Assembly: GCF_025860405.1 (NCBI RefSeq)
Contig: NZ_CP063785.1
Location: 6,511,390-6,575,389 of the forward strand
Length of the DNA: 64,000 nucleotides
Source of the DNA: Tolypothrix sp. PCC 7712
GTDB taxonomy: Bacteria; Cyanobacteriota; Cyanobacteriia; Cyanobacteriales; Nostocaceae
Reading direction: 5' to 3'
The notes beneath the pieces were generated by a model. The model was not told the DNA's origin. It worked only from the letters and a program-made list of their open reading frames with translations, and made no database searches. The position numbers were made by a program, and so were the translations under genes. Each line of letters begins with the position of its first letter. Position 1 is the first letter of the stretch. Shown here piece after piece: positions 10,201 to 18,420 of this stretch.

Positions 10201-10424
10201 TTTTATCTTTGTTGTATTTATTGTCATTCCGTGAGCATGATAAAATATTTTGCCAAGAGGGGTCAAGAGAAAATTTAACAGCTACACGAGTTATTGAACA
10301 TTTCAAACAGGATAGAATTATCCTTAACCAAGTAAGCAGTGAAAAACCACTCAATCAATATTTCCAAGAAATGATAGAAGGAACTGCTACTGAAAACGAT
10401 TTAAATAATATTGTACAAGCTTAA
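7224..10424 (+). CDS. Large DUF2357/McrC-like partner of the AAA ATPase
   Basis: 1066 residues starting at the ATG overlapping the AAA stop codon (ATGA). Residues about 60-330 resemble the DUF2357 region of McrC-like proteins: an N-terminal beta-rich part, the basic helical segment RRKLEAIASHLRHQLRR and the motif RYQDFNTAENKFLVYF near residue 240. McrC-family proteins normally carry a PD-(D/E)XK nuclease after this, but no clear D...ExK triad is visible. The C-terminal half (about 550-1066) was not assigned; one part (EFHLQPGSFPELKVTD, about residue 710) faintly recalls segments of cyanobacterial Hsp70-like proteins. The DNA is very AT-rich compared with the flanking exosortase genes, consistent with acquisition. 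The exact function is unknown. Confidence 0.65.
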   Translation: MRLYSSLFAYLNESPVLIETLLNARDRPIIALDPKEELSASSFLIRIADRVYEIAFPYLKPTDISQHPKQLKSVFPVKISGHIYHLHITDEVLDIETIKDKQEITEWERILETRLDNTTSFLIRILVGNFANIFDNHQSRQPTILVSQLQQKLNQFNVDEANIPIVISLERRYQLRRKLEAIASHLRHQLRRQAELMPLGRIQEMDSYCLRDYIRRPGSTPAEKAGAKQQLMGIQRYQDFNTAENKFLVYFSQILYFNCYQYQRSGASQYLAEIKKFSLTIDLFKQQPVVQDIQDRRYQFTKPNYVLQQNPIYRSFYQAYLEYIQKKYEKERLWSFRNYLLADSIYVLLTAALLRFQNIGFAANLKITGTSVPEQGRYIDQRENLAVKVFLKNQVYVFSLKKISEEFSSDLLLTVDIHQLDSAQLEFQQLVFPIWVFWYRPSDNTLAQINKYLNNLMNVHNIKQAWIFYLQLPPNQFSPHGIIQPFTNNVDTVNHLTNYLQKISLFKILQPCINEENINIVTEILYNQQIFYKRVTLSMAAIANIVSSKINIQSLRRLASNHSQYQFVLVSQYNIFADIQQNLPEFICLNPLSQEFHKIWEKKLECNLPLFGIYLDQIEFAIGIADSTGRISTQWIQLSNQENAISYEGDRTVLIGNIPSLEQKFFRIKNKIANLPIRVNGEDYCKHGIPQDYKIEIKDYESNEDVRIGIEFHLQPGSFPELKVTDIDSKYNNINTFLADRIQISYSYIPPAKITSTRQQESLNQIARLKSRQDFQEFTTNLIQISQALDSIFTIKDNDNFQNLLKDTYKKIDRQPHKVDSLKLVDSSSIDPSIIEIKEVIISCKIYRLVDLICKTIKNNNFNSLSLSQQRTIEKAIIFTGKLYNFAQYSSSDKLFSLTQLNTSSLRNEYLQCLARVAINEKRQNQYFDWFNSYYSLEKTKYLWGYSRILLWYYNFNFQANSLNYQEHFRLIMEYLLSKPHTGFDYTYKQNAFLSLLYLLSFREHDKIFCQEGSRENLTATRVIEHFKQDRIILNQVSSEKPLNQYFQEMIEGTATENDLNNIVQA

Positions 10425-10508
10425 ATTTTGCATTTAGAAGTATATTTGTATTAGTCATGCTAAGAAAGAATAAATATTGGCGTTAGATTGTAGAGATTTA
10501 CTCTGTAT

Positions 10509-11408
10509 TTATGTTTCACTTTCACCTTCTAATGCTTTGTCTGAAAACATTGCAAAATAACTATTAATTTTATTCAATAAAGGCACTAATAATAGCAGCA
10601 TACAAGCAGAATAAAGGTCACCACCCCAACTATCATGCAACCATTTAAAAGCTGCTTCTTGACCTGTGCCATGAAAAAATGTGAGTGCAGTATTACGAAT
10701 AATATTGGCAGTAATACTAATAACCACAGCAACCATTAAAAACCAAGTTGTTGTCCGACGTGAGGATAAAGAATCTGTCCAATAAAGCAGCATTAAGCTG
10801 ACATATATAGTAGTGAACAACATTTTCAACCCAGCACAATAGGGAGCTACTTCCACAATTCTGCCGCCTACATACAGATTTACTGAGTCTACTGTTACTG
10901 CCATACCAAACTGATTCAAAATGAAACCAGCTGTCCCAGCAATAAAACTTTGTAGAGGTAAAGTGTAAGGAGTAATCAAGTAAGGTACTGCTGTGGGAGT
11001 GGCTAAAAATACTAATAATAAAGGGAATCCTTGTAATCGTAACCCAGGTATACCCTTAAACCATAAACATAATCCTGCCAAGATAGTGGGTAAGGAAAGG
11101 TTTACCCATTCTGTTACACCACTTAAATACAAAACTCCCCCGACTAAAAGTAAAATAGCACCTAGAGGATTGAGACTATCTGGTAGTCTTTGCCATTTTT
11201 TTCTTCCTAGCCAAACTAGATAAGCCGCAAAGGGTAAACCAATCATCCCGTGGCTGAAATACTCATGCTCTGTACTAATATTCTTATGCAACCAACCATC
11301 TAACCAGTGCAGCAATATAGGCGCATAAAGTAGGATTAAAACGCCAAAAATTGCCAAATTCAGCAATTGTGCAGTATTTGTATTTTTTAGTTGTTGTGGA
11401 ATTGCCAT
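10509..11408 (-). CDS. crtB: Cyanoexosortase B
   Basis: 299 residues from ATG 11408; an in-frame GTG lies four codons upstream. The protein is polytopic with about eight hydrophobic segments. It has the exosortase catalytic set: Cys in VAPYCAGLKML, Arg in NIIRNTAL and His in LHDSWGGDLYS. Exosortases are membrane transpeptidases that process PEP-CTERM-type sorting signals and are often linked to exopolysaccharide genes, which fits the Wzc/Wza-like genes nearby. The symbol crtB is used here in the exosortase sense, not for phytoene synthase. Its partner gene ends up at 3960-4664, beyond the inserted cassette. No PEP-CTERM substrate was recognised in the window. Confidence 0.85.
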   Translation of the reverse strand: MAIPQQLKNTNTAQLLNLAIFGVLILLYAPILLHWLDGWLHKNISTEHEYFSHGMIGLPFAAYLVWLGRKKWQRLPDSLNPLGAILLLVGGVLYLSGVTEWVNLSLPTILAGLCLWFKGIPGLRLQGFPLLLVFLATPTAVPYLITPYTLPLQSFIAGTAGFILNQFGMAVTVDSVNLYVGGRIVEVAPYCAGLKMLFTTIYVSLMLLYWTDSLSSRRTTTWFLMVAVVISITANIIRNTALTFFHGTGQEAAFKWLHDSWGGDLYSACMLLLLVPLLNKINSYFAMFSDKALEGESET

Positions 11409-11494
11409 GATGTTAAGCACTGCAAAATTTATTGGTAGTTAATGCTTTTGTAGTCAGCACTTTAGTGCTTAAATTAACAGGAATAAATTCCCAA

Positions 11495-12667
11495 CTACGA
11501 AATGTACATTAATTGTTGTTGACTGCTAATAATTGAACTAATTGCTGCCACAACTTCTTTAATTTGGCTACTGCTTAAACCGGGATACATAGGTAAGGAT
11601 AATATTTGTTTTGCCAGCTTTTCTGCTTGGGGGAAGTCTCCCTCTTGATAACCTAAATTAGTAAATGCTGGCTGGATATGACAGGGAATTGGATAATGAA
11701 TACCTGTCTGAATGCCATTTGCTGCTAGTTGTTCTTGGATTTGTTCCCGTGAGAGGGGGCAAGCATCATCTACTCTAATCACATAAAGATGATATACGTG
11801 CCCTGTATCGCTATCATTTTTTATCGGTAGAATGCCAGCAGATGCTAAGGGTAATAGTTCTTGATCGTACTGTTGAGCAATATTGTTGCGATCGCAATTC
11901 CAATTTTGCAAATATGGTAGTTTTGCCAGCAATACTGCGGCTTGTAAGGTATCTAGGCGGCTATTGGTGCCAAAATCTGTATGAAAATACTTTTTCGCTG
12001 CGCCATAATTCCGCAACCGCACCATTGTTTGCGCTATGTCTGCTTCTCGCGTCAATAACATCCCGCCATCCCCAAACGATCCCAAATTTTTGCTGGGGTA
12101 AAAACTATAAGCAGCTGCAATTCCCACTGAACCAGCACGATATCCTTCCCGTTCCGCTAGGTGTGCTTGGGCCGCATCTTCAAAAATTAGCAACTTGTAT
12201 GTGTCAGCAAAGTCTAACAATTGGCGGGGCGATACCATCTGACCATAAAGATGCACTGGAATAATGGCTTTAGTGCAAGGCGTAACTACTTTTGCAGCTG
12301 CTTCTAAGTCAATTAAAGCAGTATGGGGATCGCAATCTACAAAAATTGGCTTGGCCCCAGCACGTAGAACTCCAATCAAAGTGGCGACAAAAGTATTCAC
12401 TGGTAACAAAACTTCATCGCCGTTACCAATATTACAAGCTTGCAAACCCAGAGCGATCGCATCGGTTCCAGATGCTACACCCACACCATATTTTGTCCCA
12501 GAGGCTGCCGCAAATGCGGTCTCAAAATCCGTAAGTGCTTTTCCTAAAACAAAATCACCTTCGGTTAATACAGCCTCAATTGCTTCTTCGAGTTGACGTT
12601 GAATCGGTTGATGTTGTAACTTAAGCTCTACAAAAGGAATTTTATTACTAGTTGAATTTATTGGCAT
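11495..12667 (-). CDS. DegT/DnrJ/EryC1/StrS-family aminotransferase
   Basis: 390 residues, full length for the family. The PLP-binding lysine lies in SFYPSKNLGSFGDGG, and the sugar aminotransferase signatures VASGTDAI, VHLYGQM and FEDAAQAH are present. These enzymes transfer an amino group from glutamate to a nucleotide-linked keto-sugar. The location beside polysaccharide-export and exosortase genes suggests production of an amino sugar for a surface glycan; the actual substrate cannot be read from the sequence. It is on the same strand as cyanoexosortase B, 86 bases upstream of it. Confidence 0.88.
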   Translation of the reverse strand: MPINSTSNKIPFVELKLQHQPIQRQLEEAIEAVLTEGDFVLGKALTDFETAFAAASGTKYGVGVASGTDAIALGLQACNIGNGDEVLLPVNTFVATLIGVLRAGAKPIFVDCDPHTALIDLEAAAKVVTPCTKAIIPVHLYGQMVSPRQLLDFADTYKLLIFEDAAQAHLAEREGYRAGSVGIAAAYSFYPSKNLGSFGDGGMLLTREADIAQTMVRLRNYGAAKKYFHTDFGTNSRLDTLQAAVLLAKLPYLQNWNCDRNNIAQQYDQELLPLASAGILPIKNDSDTGHVYHLYVIRVDDACPLSREQIQEQLAANGIQTGIHYPIPCHIQPAFTNLGYQEGDFPQAEKLAKQILSLPMYPGLSSSQIKEVVAAISSIISSQQQLMYIS

Positions 12668-13342
12668 ATTACTTTAATTTGAATACTCAGGTTTTATTTA
12701 TGTGACTGATGCATGATTCCACAAGCTTAGGCGCAATTATTTGCGGTTTTTTACTAAAAATTCATTATTAGGAAAAATTACGATATTTTAATCATAAATA
12801 TGCCTAAATCTGGCTGTAATGATATTTTTTGCCAAAGCAGATATGATGGCTGCAACTATATGTTGCCTACAATCATCAACAGCTTTGACATATCTAATAT
12901 TAGGCTGAGTAAATAAGGCAGAATTTTTGCACATTACTATCCACTCTTCCAGAGATTGCACTTGGAAAATCTAGCGTCCAGCTATTGTAGGTAAAAAGAA
13001 ATTCAGTTTAAGCACTAGAAATTTACCTAATATATGTAAGAATGGTACAAATTTTATGTCCCATCCTTGCTTAGTGTTATATTACCCAGTCTAAAAGACT
13101 AACTAACGCTGTCTAGCAGTAAAAGATAAAGTAATATGATTGCCACAACTTTGAAGAGAATTTTGACTATCGGTAATTACTAAGTCAGAGACGATTTCTT
13201 TCTAGATTAATGCCATCAGAGAAAATTTTTGTCCTGAGATTGTTGATCGGAGGTTAAATTGGGGAATGCTTAAAAATAGCAAATAATAATCCACAAACAG
13301 TGGTTATATAAACTACAGTATCGAGCAATTATCAAGGTAGTG
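12668..13342. other. Intergenic region with no recognised feature
   Basis: About 670 bases between divergent genes (aminotransferase on minus, GAF kinase on plus). It is AT-rich and has no convincing ORF, tRNA or terminator. It presumably contains both promoters. An AAGG site at 13334 serves the kinase-like gene. Confidence 0.5.
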
Positions 13343-14899
13343 ATGCTAATGGTAGAGCCGGAAAACAAATTATTAGCCTTAAAGGATGGTTGGGCTTCCC
13401 AAGAACCAAAAGAAAAACAACGCCTAGAAGCATTGTCAGACTTGGGTTTGCGGCAGTCAGAAACAATTCCCGTATTTGAAGAAGCCACTCAAACTGCTGC
13501 TCATTTTTTGGAAGCACCTATTTCCATTTTGGGATTTGTAGATCAAGAACGTCATTGGTTCAAGTCAGCAGTCGGTCTATCTCGGCTAGGACTGATGAAT
13601 CATTTGGCACAAAGTCGTCAATTATTACGGAGGGAATCTTTTTCCAGCCAAGTAGTTGATAGTTTTCAATTTTTAGTTATTAATGATACACATAAGATTA
13701 CCGACCCAGTACTTGCTGGTAGCAAGTTGATACAGGAATATGGGATTCGGGCTTACTTAGGGGCACCACTAATTGATGCTTCCGGTCATTGTCTGGGCGC
13801 ATTAGAGGTCATGGATTTAGTACCCCGCAACTTTACAACCAGAGACGTTGAGTTTCTCCAAATCATCGCGCGTTGGAGCATGAGTGAGTTTGAGCGCAAT
13901 CGGCTGTTACAGAGTAAATCAGAAATTAGCGCTGCTAAAGCACCTCTGAGTTTGGCATTTAATAATGATAGTAACAGTGAGATCAAACTCAGCCCCTCTA
14001 CTTTAGAAAAAGGCTCTTTTTCGACAAAAGAACTCAAACTAGAACTTTTAGGACAGCTAACTCAGGAGTTACGGACACCTCTGACATCTGTACTAGGTAT
14101 GGCTAGTGTGCTTGGGCGGGAGATTTATGGGCCGTTAACGACCAAGCAAAGAGAATATCTCGATATTATTCAACATAGCGGTCGATATTTACTGTCCTTG
14201 GTCAATGAAATTACTGAACTAGGAGCAATGAATGAAAGCTCTAGCGATTTGAATCTAGCTCCTGTAGATATTGAAATGGTATGTCAACAAGCCATCAATA
14301 CTCTAGAAGAAGCTGCTAACCGCCGCGAGCAAGATATTCGTTTATCTATAGAACCTGGACACAGCCGCATTTGTCCTTTAGATAAAGATAAAGTCAGACA
14401 AATGTTGTATCACCTAATTTTTAGCGTGATTCAGATGTCTGCTACTGGTAGTGTTGTTCGCATTCATGTTTCTTACAAAGAAAACATGTTGAACATTACG
14501 GTTTGGGTATCTCATCCTTGGTTAGGAGATGGAATCACTGAAGTCGATCCCTATTTTCGTCTTAGCCCCTTAACTCTGCTGGAACTGACTGGTGAGTCCT
14601 CACCTTACAATCTGCATCTAGACAATCATGAGCCAGTGGCAAACTTACCATTAATCATGGATGCCAAAAACTTGCATGATTCTCACTCCGATGTCTTGAC
14701 TATGAATTCAGGAGTAGATGTGGCTCAACGTCAAAATGGTTTGTCTCGGGAAAGCTTAGGCTTATTACTTAGCTGTCAGCTAGCAGAATTACATGGGGGA
14801 CAAATTTCTATTCAAGGTTCGCCAGAATCAGGATACCGCTATGTGCTTTCTTTGCCATTACAAGCGGTGACATCCGCAGAGACAGTTAATGATATGTAA
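13343..14899 (+). CDS. GAF-domain histidine-kinase-like protein lacking the phospho-acceptor His
   Basis: 518 residues. Start chosen at ATG 13343, five bases after AAGG; GTG 13340 and ATG 13349 are alternatives. An N-terminal GAF domain covers about residues 25-180 (APISILGFVDQERHWFKS; YLGAPLIDASG). It is followed by a HisKA-like helix pair whose H-box reads LTQELRTPLTSV, with Gln where the phosphorylated His should be. The HATPase part is also poor: the N-box region RQMLYHLIFSVIQMS lacks the usual Asn, although a G-box-like ESLGLLLSCQLAELHGG is present. It is probably a pseudokinase or scaffold that senses a ligand through GAF. No response regulator gene is adjacent. Confidence 0.75.
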   Translation: MLMVEPENKLLALKDGWASQEPKEKQRLEALSDLGLRQSETIPVFEEATQTAAHFLEAPISILGFVDQERHWFKSAVGLSRLGLMNHLAQSRQLLRRESFSSQVVDSFQFLVINDTHKITDPVLAGSKLIQEYGIRAYLGAPLIDASGHCLGALEVMDLVPRNFTTRDVEFLQIIARWSMSEFERNRLLQSKSEISAAKAPLSLAFNNDSNSEIKLSPSTLEKGSFSTKELKLELLGQLTQELRTPLTSVLGMASVLGREIYGPLTTKQREYLDIIQHSGRYLLSLVNEITELGAMNESSSDLNLAPVDIEMVCQQAINTLEEAANRREQDIRLSIEPGHSRICPLDKDKVRQMLYHLIFSVIQMSATGSVVRIHVSYKENMLNITVWVSHPWLGDGITEVDPYFRLSPLTLLELTGESSPYNLHLDNHEPVANLPLIMDAKNLHDSHSDVLTMNSGVDVAQRQNGLSRESLGLLLSCQLAELHGGQISIQGSPESGYRYVLSLPLQAVTSAETVNDM

Positions 14900-15512
14900 G
14901 TAAACGTCAAAAACTGTTTATATCTGGAATTATGAAAAAGGGACTAGTACAGCACAGCGTAAACAAATAACGGCTTCCCAACAACTGCAACCCTTGTAGC
15001 CGTACTAGAGACTAAGATTTATAGTTCAGTAATATCGCACTTTTTCCAATCAGCAATTCCCAGAAAAATGTCATAAATCAGCATAACAAAGGAATATCCC
15101 CTAAACCCTTACACCTTTTTCCCAAACTTATGATGGGAACAAACTTCAACCAAATATGAAAATCTTTATTCCCTAGCCCCTATTTTAATTTAGACCCATG
15201 CGGGCGATCGCATAGCTCCTCCATCAAGCAGCTGGTATCTAAAATATCGGGAATGAACATAAATTTTCTTTTACTCAACAATCAGCACTGTATTTTCTCA
15301 ATGACTAAATAGCTGTGAAAACTAGCACGCAAGTAAATTTGTCAGATTATGGGCAATAGTCCCTGGTTACAAGTCATCAGTACTGAATAATGATGATGGA
15401 CTGTTAATCAAATTCTCCATTGACAATTTGCTTGATTACCATTTTATTTCTACCCGCATTATGATTAAGTCCAAGTCCTAAGCGGGCGTGCTAATTGCTC
15501 ACAGCGTTTTTT
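14900..15512. other. Intergenic region with no recognised feature
   Basis: About 610 bases between two plus-strand genes. It contains a HIP1 octamer (GCGATCGC) near 15205 and no persuasive ORF, terminator or RNA gene. Confidence 0.45.
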
Positions 15513-16940
15513 ATGAATTTAGTCTGGCAACAATTCACTCTATCGTCTTTGACGGTCAAAGAATATTTTGCTACTAGCTACCTCTACAGATCTACAGTAG
15601 GTCTGTTATCTGCGTGGCGGCAAAGTAGTATCTTGCTACAGTGGGGAGACACAATCGCATCTGCCTTACTGAGCATCATATATTGCCTAGCTCCCTTTGT
15701 TTCCACTACCTTACTCGGCTTGTTGTTAGCAGCTTGTGGAGTATTTTGGCTATTGCTAACTTTATCGGATGAAGCAACACCAACAAATTCCTCATCATTA
15801 ACACCCATCCATCTGTTGGTATTGCTTTACTGGGCAGTTGCGGCAATAGCAACAGCATTCTCACCAGTCAAAAAAGCTGCCTTAAACGATTTCGTCACTC
15901 TAACACTGTATTTGGTGCTATTTGCGCTTTGTGCCAGGGTACTGAGGTCGTCTCGCTTGCGCTCTTGGTTAATTACCTTGTATCTGCATATATCGCTAAT
16001 TGTGAGCGTCTATGGAATGCGGCAATGGTTTTTTGGCGCACCGCCATTAGCAACTTGGACAGATCCAGAATCGCCTTTGTCGAAAACTACTAGGGTATAC
16101 AGTTATTTAGGCAATCCCAATTTATTAGCTGGATATCTTCTTCCCGCAGTAATTTTTAGCTTGGTGGCAATTTTTGCATGGCAAAGCTGGTATAAGAAGT
16201 CTTTAGCAGTAACAGCGTTAATTGTTAACAGTTCCTGTTTAGTACTTACTTTTAGCCGTGGTGGTTGGATTGGTTTAGTAGTTGCAGTATTAACTACATT
16301 GGCATTGCTAATTTATTGGCGAAGTTTGCAAATGCCTCCTTTTTGGCGGACTTGGTCTCTGCCAATTCTGATTGGCGGTTTATTAGGAATATTGCTGCTA
16401 GGAGTCATATTTATTGAGCCATTACGCCTAAGGATTTTTAGTATTTTTGCTGACCGTCAAGATAGCAGTAATAACTTCCGGCGCAATGTTTGGGATGCTG
16501 TCTTCAAGATGATTGGTGATCGCCCAGTTTTAGGTATTGGCCCTGGTCATAATGCTTTTAATAAAATCTATCCCCTTTACCAACAGCCTCGTTATAGCGC
16601 TTTAAGTGCTTATTCAATTTTGCTAGAAATTGCTGTAGAAACAGGCTTTATTGGTTTAGGCTGTTTTGTGTGGCTACTAATTGTCACCTTCAATACTGGC
16701 TACTTACAAATCAAACGATTACGACAGCTAGGCAATATCGAGGGATTTTGGTTAATTGGGGCGATCGCTTCTATGCTCGGTATGCTGGCTCATGGTACTT
16801 TTGATACAGTCTGGTTCCGTCCTGAGGTGAACAGTATTTGGTGGCTATTGGTAGCTTTGGTTGCTAGCTACTGGACACCTTTAGCTCAAAATAGGACTTC
16901 TGAGTTTAATTCAACGAACCCTGAACCTTCAGCCAGCTGA
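15513..16940 (+). CDS. ictB: IctB-family membrane protein (Wzy/O-antigen-ligase-like)
   Basis: 475 residues from ATG 15513 (MNLVWQQFTL); a TTG lies six codons upstream. The protein has about ten hydrophobic segments and a large loop before the last helices, with the Wzy_C-type motifs GNPNLLAGYLLP, SRGGWIGL and GIGPGHNAFNKIYPLYQQ. IctB was named for inorganic carbon accumulation in Synechococcus, but the domain belongs to the O-antigen ligase/polymerase superfamily, so a glycan-transfer role is equally possible. Length and motifs agree with cyanobacterial IctB. A hairpin followed by a T-run lies about 75 bases after the stop. Confidence 0.85.
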   Translation: MNLVWQQFTLSSLTVKEYFATSYLYRSTVGLLSAWRQSSILLQWGDTIASALLSIIYCLAPFVSTTLLGLLLAACGVFWLLLTLSDEATPTNSSSLTPIHLLVLLYWAVAAIATAFSPVKKAALNDFVTLTLYLVLFALCARVLRSSRLRSWLITLYLHISLIVSVYGMRQWFFGAPPLATWTDPESPLSKTTRVYSYLGNPNLLAGYLLPAVIFSLVAIFAWQSWYKKSLAVTALIVNSSCLVLTFSRGGWIGLVVAVLTTLALLIYWRSLQMPPFWRTWSLPILIGGLLGILLLGVIFIEPLRLRIFSIFADRQDSSNNFRRNVWDAVFKMIGDRPVLGIGPGHNAFNKIYPLYQQPRYSALSAYSILLEIAVETGFIGLGCFVWLLIVTFNTGYLQIKRLRQLGNIEGFWLIGAIASMLGMLAHGTFDTVWFRPEVNSIWWLLVALVASYWTPLAQNRTSEFNSTNPEPSAS

Positions 16941-16975
16941 ACATACCAAATTGTCAGCCACACTACTAGCAGTCA

Positions 16976-17067
16976 GGTTCGGTTAAGCATTTTTCATATC
17001 GCTTGTAATTTAGGAAAAGGGGTGTATCTTTGAATTCACCCTTTATTTTTTTCCCCTTAACCGAACC
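16976..17067. repeat. 92-bp element with perfect 12-bp terminal inverted repeats
   Basis: GGTTCGGTTAAG at 16976-16987 is the exact reverse complement of CTTAACCGAACC at 17056-17067. The element fills the gap between the convergent ictB and WGxxGxxG genes and includes an inner hairpin with a T-run. It could be a miniature mobile element or a bidirectional terminator. Confidence 0.7.
17014..17053 (+). terminator. Likely rho-independent terminator of ictB
   Basis: AAAAGGGGTG pairs (one bulge) with CACCCTTT and is followed by ATTTTTTT on the plus strand. It is nested in the 92-bp inverted-repeat element downstream of ictB. Confidence 0.5.
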
Positions 17068-17092
17068 ATATTTAAACCCCAAAATCAATTGT

Positions 17093-17386
17093 TTACTCTC
17101 TGTAGGTACTAGCACCTGGAGTACTGGGATCGCGATAACGAGTTGGTTCATCATCACGTCTTTTACCTGTCAAACCTGCTAAACCTAAAAGACCCAGTAA
17201 ACCCAACCAACCCCAATCAAAATCATTGCGATCGTAAGTGGTTGTAGTTGGTGCTGTTGTGGTAGTTCCGGTGCTAGTTCCAGTGTCGCTATTAGTTTGG
17301 GCTTTTACAGGTGAAGTTAAGGTCAAAATGCCCATACTTAATGTCAGAACACCAGTACCAATTGCTTTAGTTAAATTCCGTTTCAT
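17093..17386 (-). CDS. Small secreted WGxxGxxG-CTERM-type protein
   Basis: 97 residues. The start is placed at ATG 17386 (MKRNLTKAIG), preceded by AGGAA; a longer in-frame reading to 17455 adds 23 residues without signal-peptide character. A signal peptide with cleavage near PVKA-QT is followed by a Ser/Thr/Gly-rich low-complexity stretch. Near the C-terminus lies the tripartite signal WGWLGLLGLLGLAGL, then Lys-Arg-Arg and a charged tail. This is the WGxxGxxG family layout, a putative membrane-sorting tail. Such tails suggest processing by a dedicated sorting protease, but no link to cyanoexosortase B can be shown. Confidence 0.75.
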   Translation of the reverse strand: MKRNLTKAIGTGVLTLSMGILTLTSPVKAQTNSDTGTSTGTTTTAPTTTTYDRNDFDWGWLGLLGLLGLAGLTGKRRDDEPTRYRDPSTPGASTYRE

Positions 17387-17952
17387 GTGGTAAAGTTCCT
17401 CATCCCTTCCAAAGTTACTCACCACTGTATCGAGTCTCAACATGAAGAAAATCAATCTGCGGCGATAAACTCAGAAGTTGTGTAACTCACACTCGAGATA
17501 TATAAAAGCAGGAAAGAAGTTTGAAATCTCCTATGAATATTGAGAAAAGTACAATTAAATTTACTTATAAGAAAATAAAAATATTTTTAAGGGAACACAT
17601 ACTGCCTTTGTGTCACATGTTTCAGAGACCAAAAATGCGACCTGGTGCAAATGCAACCCACTTATACAACTGACTCCCTGATTTTTATTCTGGAAATCTC
17701 AACAATAATTTATTCTAATTCCTGAACTTAACAGGAATTTTACTCTCTTGTGTCCATTGAGACGCGATTAATCGCGTTTCTGCCCTGACTCCCTAACTGA
17801 AAGTGCTGAGTTCTGAGTGAAAGTTCCATTGAGACTTTCATGCTTGGCAATGAAATTGTTGTTATTGGGACTGCCTACAAAGCAATGGGATATTTTTTTA
17901 GTTGCAAGTCCCTTATCTAATTTTCCTGGTTTCCGGTTTCCTCTCAATTTGG
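17387..17952. other. Gap with a dispersed palindromic repeat
   Basis: About 565 bases. The only clear structure is the 14-bp perfect palindrome CGCGATTAATCGCG at 17763-17776 within GAGACGCGATTAATCGCGTTTC, a cyanobacterial dispersed repeat whose relatives occur in tandem at 33715-33770. The remainder shows no gene. Confidence 0.6.
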
Positions 17953-18420
17953 TTAATAATTTTTGATCGCGCGTTGAATGTCGCGTTGGTCTTGTCGCCG
18001 TTTGAGGTCGTCGCGCTTGTCGTGGAGCTTTTTACCTTTGCCAAGGGCTATACTAACTTTTACCCAACCGCGTTTGAAGTACATTTTTAAGGGAACTAAA
18101 GTTAAACCTTGTTGTTCTACTTTGCCAATTAGCTTGCGGAGTTCTTGACGATGTAGTAATAGTTTTCTTGTACGGCGTGGCTCATGATTGAAATATTGCC
18201 CACTAGCAACATAAGGAGAAATATGCACGTTGATTAACCATGCTTCGCCATTGCGAATTAAAGCATAGCCATCTTGGAGATTCACCTTACCTGCACGAAT
18301 GGACTTAACCTCGGTTCCCGTTAACTGAATTCCAGCTTCGTAAGTTTCTAGGATTTCATACAAATAACGGGCTTGACGATTGTCGCTAACTACTTTGTAA
18401 CCTTCGCTCTTGTCGCTCAT
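17953..18420 (-). CDS. smpB: SsrA-binding protein SmpB
   Basis: 155 residues, normal length. Conserved blocks ARYLYEILETYEAGIQLTGTEVKSIRAGKVNLQDGYA and HEPRRTRKLLLHRQEL are read in parts (for example YEAGIQLTGTEVKSIR and RTRKLLLHRQEL), and the C-terminal tail is basic (HDKRDDLKRRQDQRDIQRA). SmpB binds tmRNA and brings it to stalled ribosomes for trans-translation. It is a single gene with no operon partner in view. The ssrA gene was not seen in the window. Confidence 0.96.
   Translation of the reverse strand: MSDKSEGYKVVSDNRQARYLYEILETYEAGIQLTGTEVKSIRAGKVNLQDGYALIRNGEAWLINVHISPYVASGQYFNHEPRRTRKLLLHRQELRKLIGKVEQQGLTLVPLKMYFKRGWVKVSIALGKGKKLHDKRDDLKRRQDQRDIQRAIKNY

Noticed and set aside
11842..12596. 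Plus-strand frames over the aminotransferase gene
   Set aside because: They are antisense to a complete conserved enzyme.
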